From Mycobacterium sp. 852013-51886_SCH5428379 (GTDB lineage Bacteria > Actinomycetota > Actinomycetes > Mycobacteriales > Mycobacteriaceae): a stretch of 64,000 nt of DNA. The notes beneath the pieces are model-generated. The model was not told where the DNA came from. It made no database searches and saw nothing but the letters and a program-made list of their open reading frames with translations. Each line of letters begins with the position of its first letter. Position 1 is the first letter of the stretch. The stretch lies in contig NZ_LZSU01000008.1 of NCBI RefSeq assembly GCF_001665575.1, positions 1 to 64,000 of the forward strand. The letters are read 5' to 3'. A program made the position numbers and the translations under genes. Of the stretch, positions 63,349-64,000 are shown piece after piece.

Positions 63349-64000
63349 GTGACCTCAGGGGGTGCGGCTGCCGGGAGCAATCACCGCACCGCACGTCTGA
63401 TCGCCATCGTCGCGGGGCTGCTCGGTGCGGCCATGGCGCTGGCGACCCCGCTGCTGCCGGTCAAGCAGACGACCGTCGAGCTGAACTGGCCGCAGGACGG
63501 CGTGCTGCGCAGCGTCGACGCCCCGCTGATCGGATACGTCGCGACCGACCTGACCATCACGGTGCCCTGCCAGGCCGCCGCGGGGCTGACCGGTGGCCGC
63601 AACGTCCTGCTGTCCACCGTGCCCAAGCAGGCGCCCAAGGCCATCGACCGCGGGCTGCTCATCGAACGCGTCAACAACGATCTGCTCGTCATCGTGCGCA
63701 ACACCCCGGTGGTCAGCGCGCCGCTGGCCGAGGTGCTGGGCCCGGACTGCCGGGAGCTGGTGTTCACCGCGCGGGCCGATCAGGTGACGGGCGAGTTCGT
63801 CGGGCTGGTCGAAGGTCCCGATGACGTCGACCCGGGTGAGGAGCCCGGGGGCCCGCTGCGCGGGGAGCGCGGCGGCTACGACTTCCGGCCGCAGATCGTC
63901 GGCGTCTTCACCGATCTGTCCGGTCCGGCGCCGCCGGGTCTGCAGTTCTCCGCCACCGTCGACTCCCGCTACAGCAGCTCGCCCACCCTGCTCAAACTGC
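63349..64000 (+). CDS. embC: Arabinosyltransferase EmbC, N-terminal part (runs off the window)
   Basis: 217 codons are visible. First membrane helix IAIVAGLLGAAMALATPLLPV, then the periplasmic carbohydrate-binding-like region of Emb proteins: TTVELNWPQDG, APLIGYVATDLTITVPCQAAAG, LLSTVPKQAPKAIDRGLLIERVNNDLLVIVRN, GYDFRPQIVGVFTDLSGPAPPGL, DSRYSSSPT. EmbC extends the arabinan of lipoarabinomannan. Assigned to embC rather than embA or embB by position directly after aftA; the KQAPKA stretch fits. 28 nt separate it from aftA. Confidence 0.9.
   Translation, partial: MTSGGAAAGSNHRTARLIAIVAGLLGAAMALATPLLPVKQTTVELNWPQDGVLRSVDAPLIGYVATDLTITVPCQAAAGLTGGRNVLLSTVPKQAPKAIDRGLLIERVNNDLLVIVRNTPVVSAPLAEVLGPDCRELVFTARADQVTGEFVGLVEGPDDVDPGEEPGGPLRGERGGYDFRPQIVGVFTDLSGPAPPGLQFSATVDSRYSSSPTLLKL

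Noticed and set aside
61449-63380. 643-codon open frame on the reverse strand opposite aftA
   Set aside because: Low-complexity Gln/Arg/His-rich translation and complete overlap with the unambiguous aftA gene.

Overview
The window comes from a high-GC, fast-growing environmental Mycobacterium (Mycolicibacterium type). The evidence is the 19 kDa lipoprotein LpqH, the arabinogalactan genes (glfT1, wzm/wzt, dprE1, dprE2, aftA, start of embC), the proteasome activator Bpa ending in GQYL, the proXVWZ importer, DUF222/13E12 HNH genes with mycobacterial SOS boxes, and a gene order that from about 19.5 kb onward largely follows the tadA-to-embC region of M. tuberculosis as I remember it. It is ordinary chromosome. 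I see no integrase, insertion sequence, prophage or CRISPR array. Coding density is very high and no gap exceeds 300 bases; the longest is 236 bases, before bpa.

Layout. 1-3.6 kb: a partial SOS-controlled 13E12 gene, a terpene-cyclase-fold protein coupled to gluQ, and a KasA/KasB-like ketosynthase without its catalytic cysteine. 3.7-8.4 kb: a flavin reductase, then a translationally coupled run of amino-acid ABC importer (fused binding protein-permease plus ATPase), flavin amine oxidase and DUF1304. 8.4-10.2 kb: tgt and lpqH. 10.2-14.5 kb: a coupled B12-dependent diol/glycerol dehydratase operon with its reactivase. 14.6-19.3 kb: two exported C39-peptidase-fold paralogues (one with an apparently destroyed active site), a penicillin-binding lipoprotein, a small secreted protein and a DUF2237 protein.

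19.4-31.6 kb: tRNA-Ser(CGA), tadA and partner, tyrA, the proXVWZ osmoprotectant importer, a phosphotransferase, a histidine phosphatase, an SDR and an alkyl-sulfatase-like hydrolase. 30.4-37.0 kb: a GntR-controlled branched-chain-type ABC importer with a triple-RidA protein. 37.2-45.7 kb: zwf, small hydrolases, a cutinase, three tRNAs, hisC2, an enoyl-CoA hydratase family enzyme and a MarR regulator.

45.7-64 kb: the cell-wall region. A quinone-oxidoreductase-like gene, a lysine-less class-V aminotransferase-fold protein and bpa lead into wzt-glfT1-wzm, which starts and exports the lipid-linked galactan. A second SOS-controlled 13E12 gene and several small genes follow. Then come gtrA, dprE1/dprE2 (which make the arabinose donor decaprenyl-phosphoryl-arabinose), aftA and embC. 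A three-gene cassette (WXG100-like protein, LppA-like lipoprotein, WXG-DUF1023 hydrolase) sits between gtrA and dprE1.

Regulation visible in the sequence: about 19 genes have a TANNNT -10 element 6-8 nt before the start codon, which indicates leaderless transcripts. There are two LexA boxes overlapping 13E12 start codons, and a palindromic operator candidate in front of the gntR gene. All statements about homology are from reading and memory; no database search was run.
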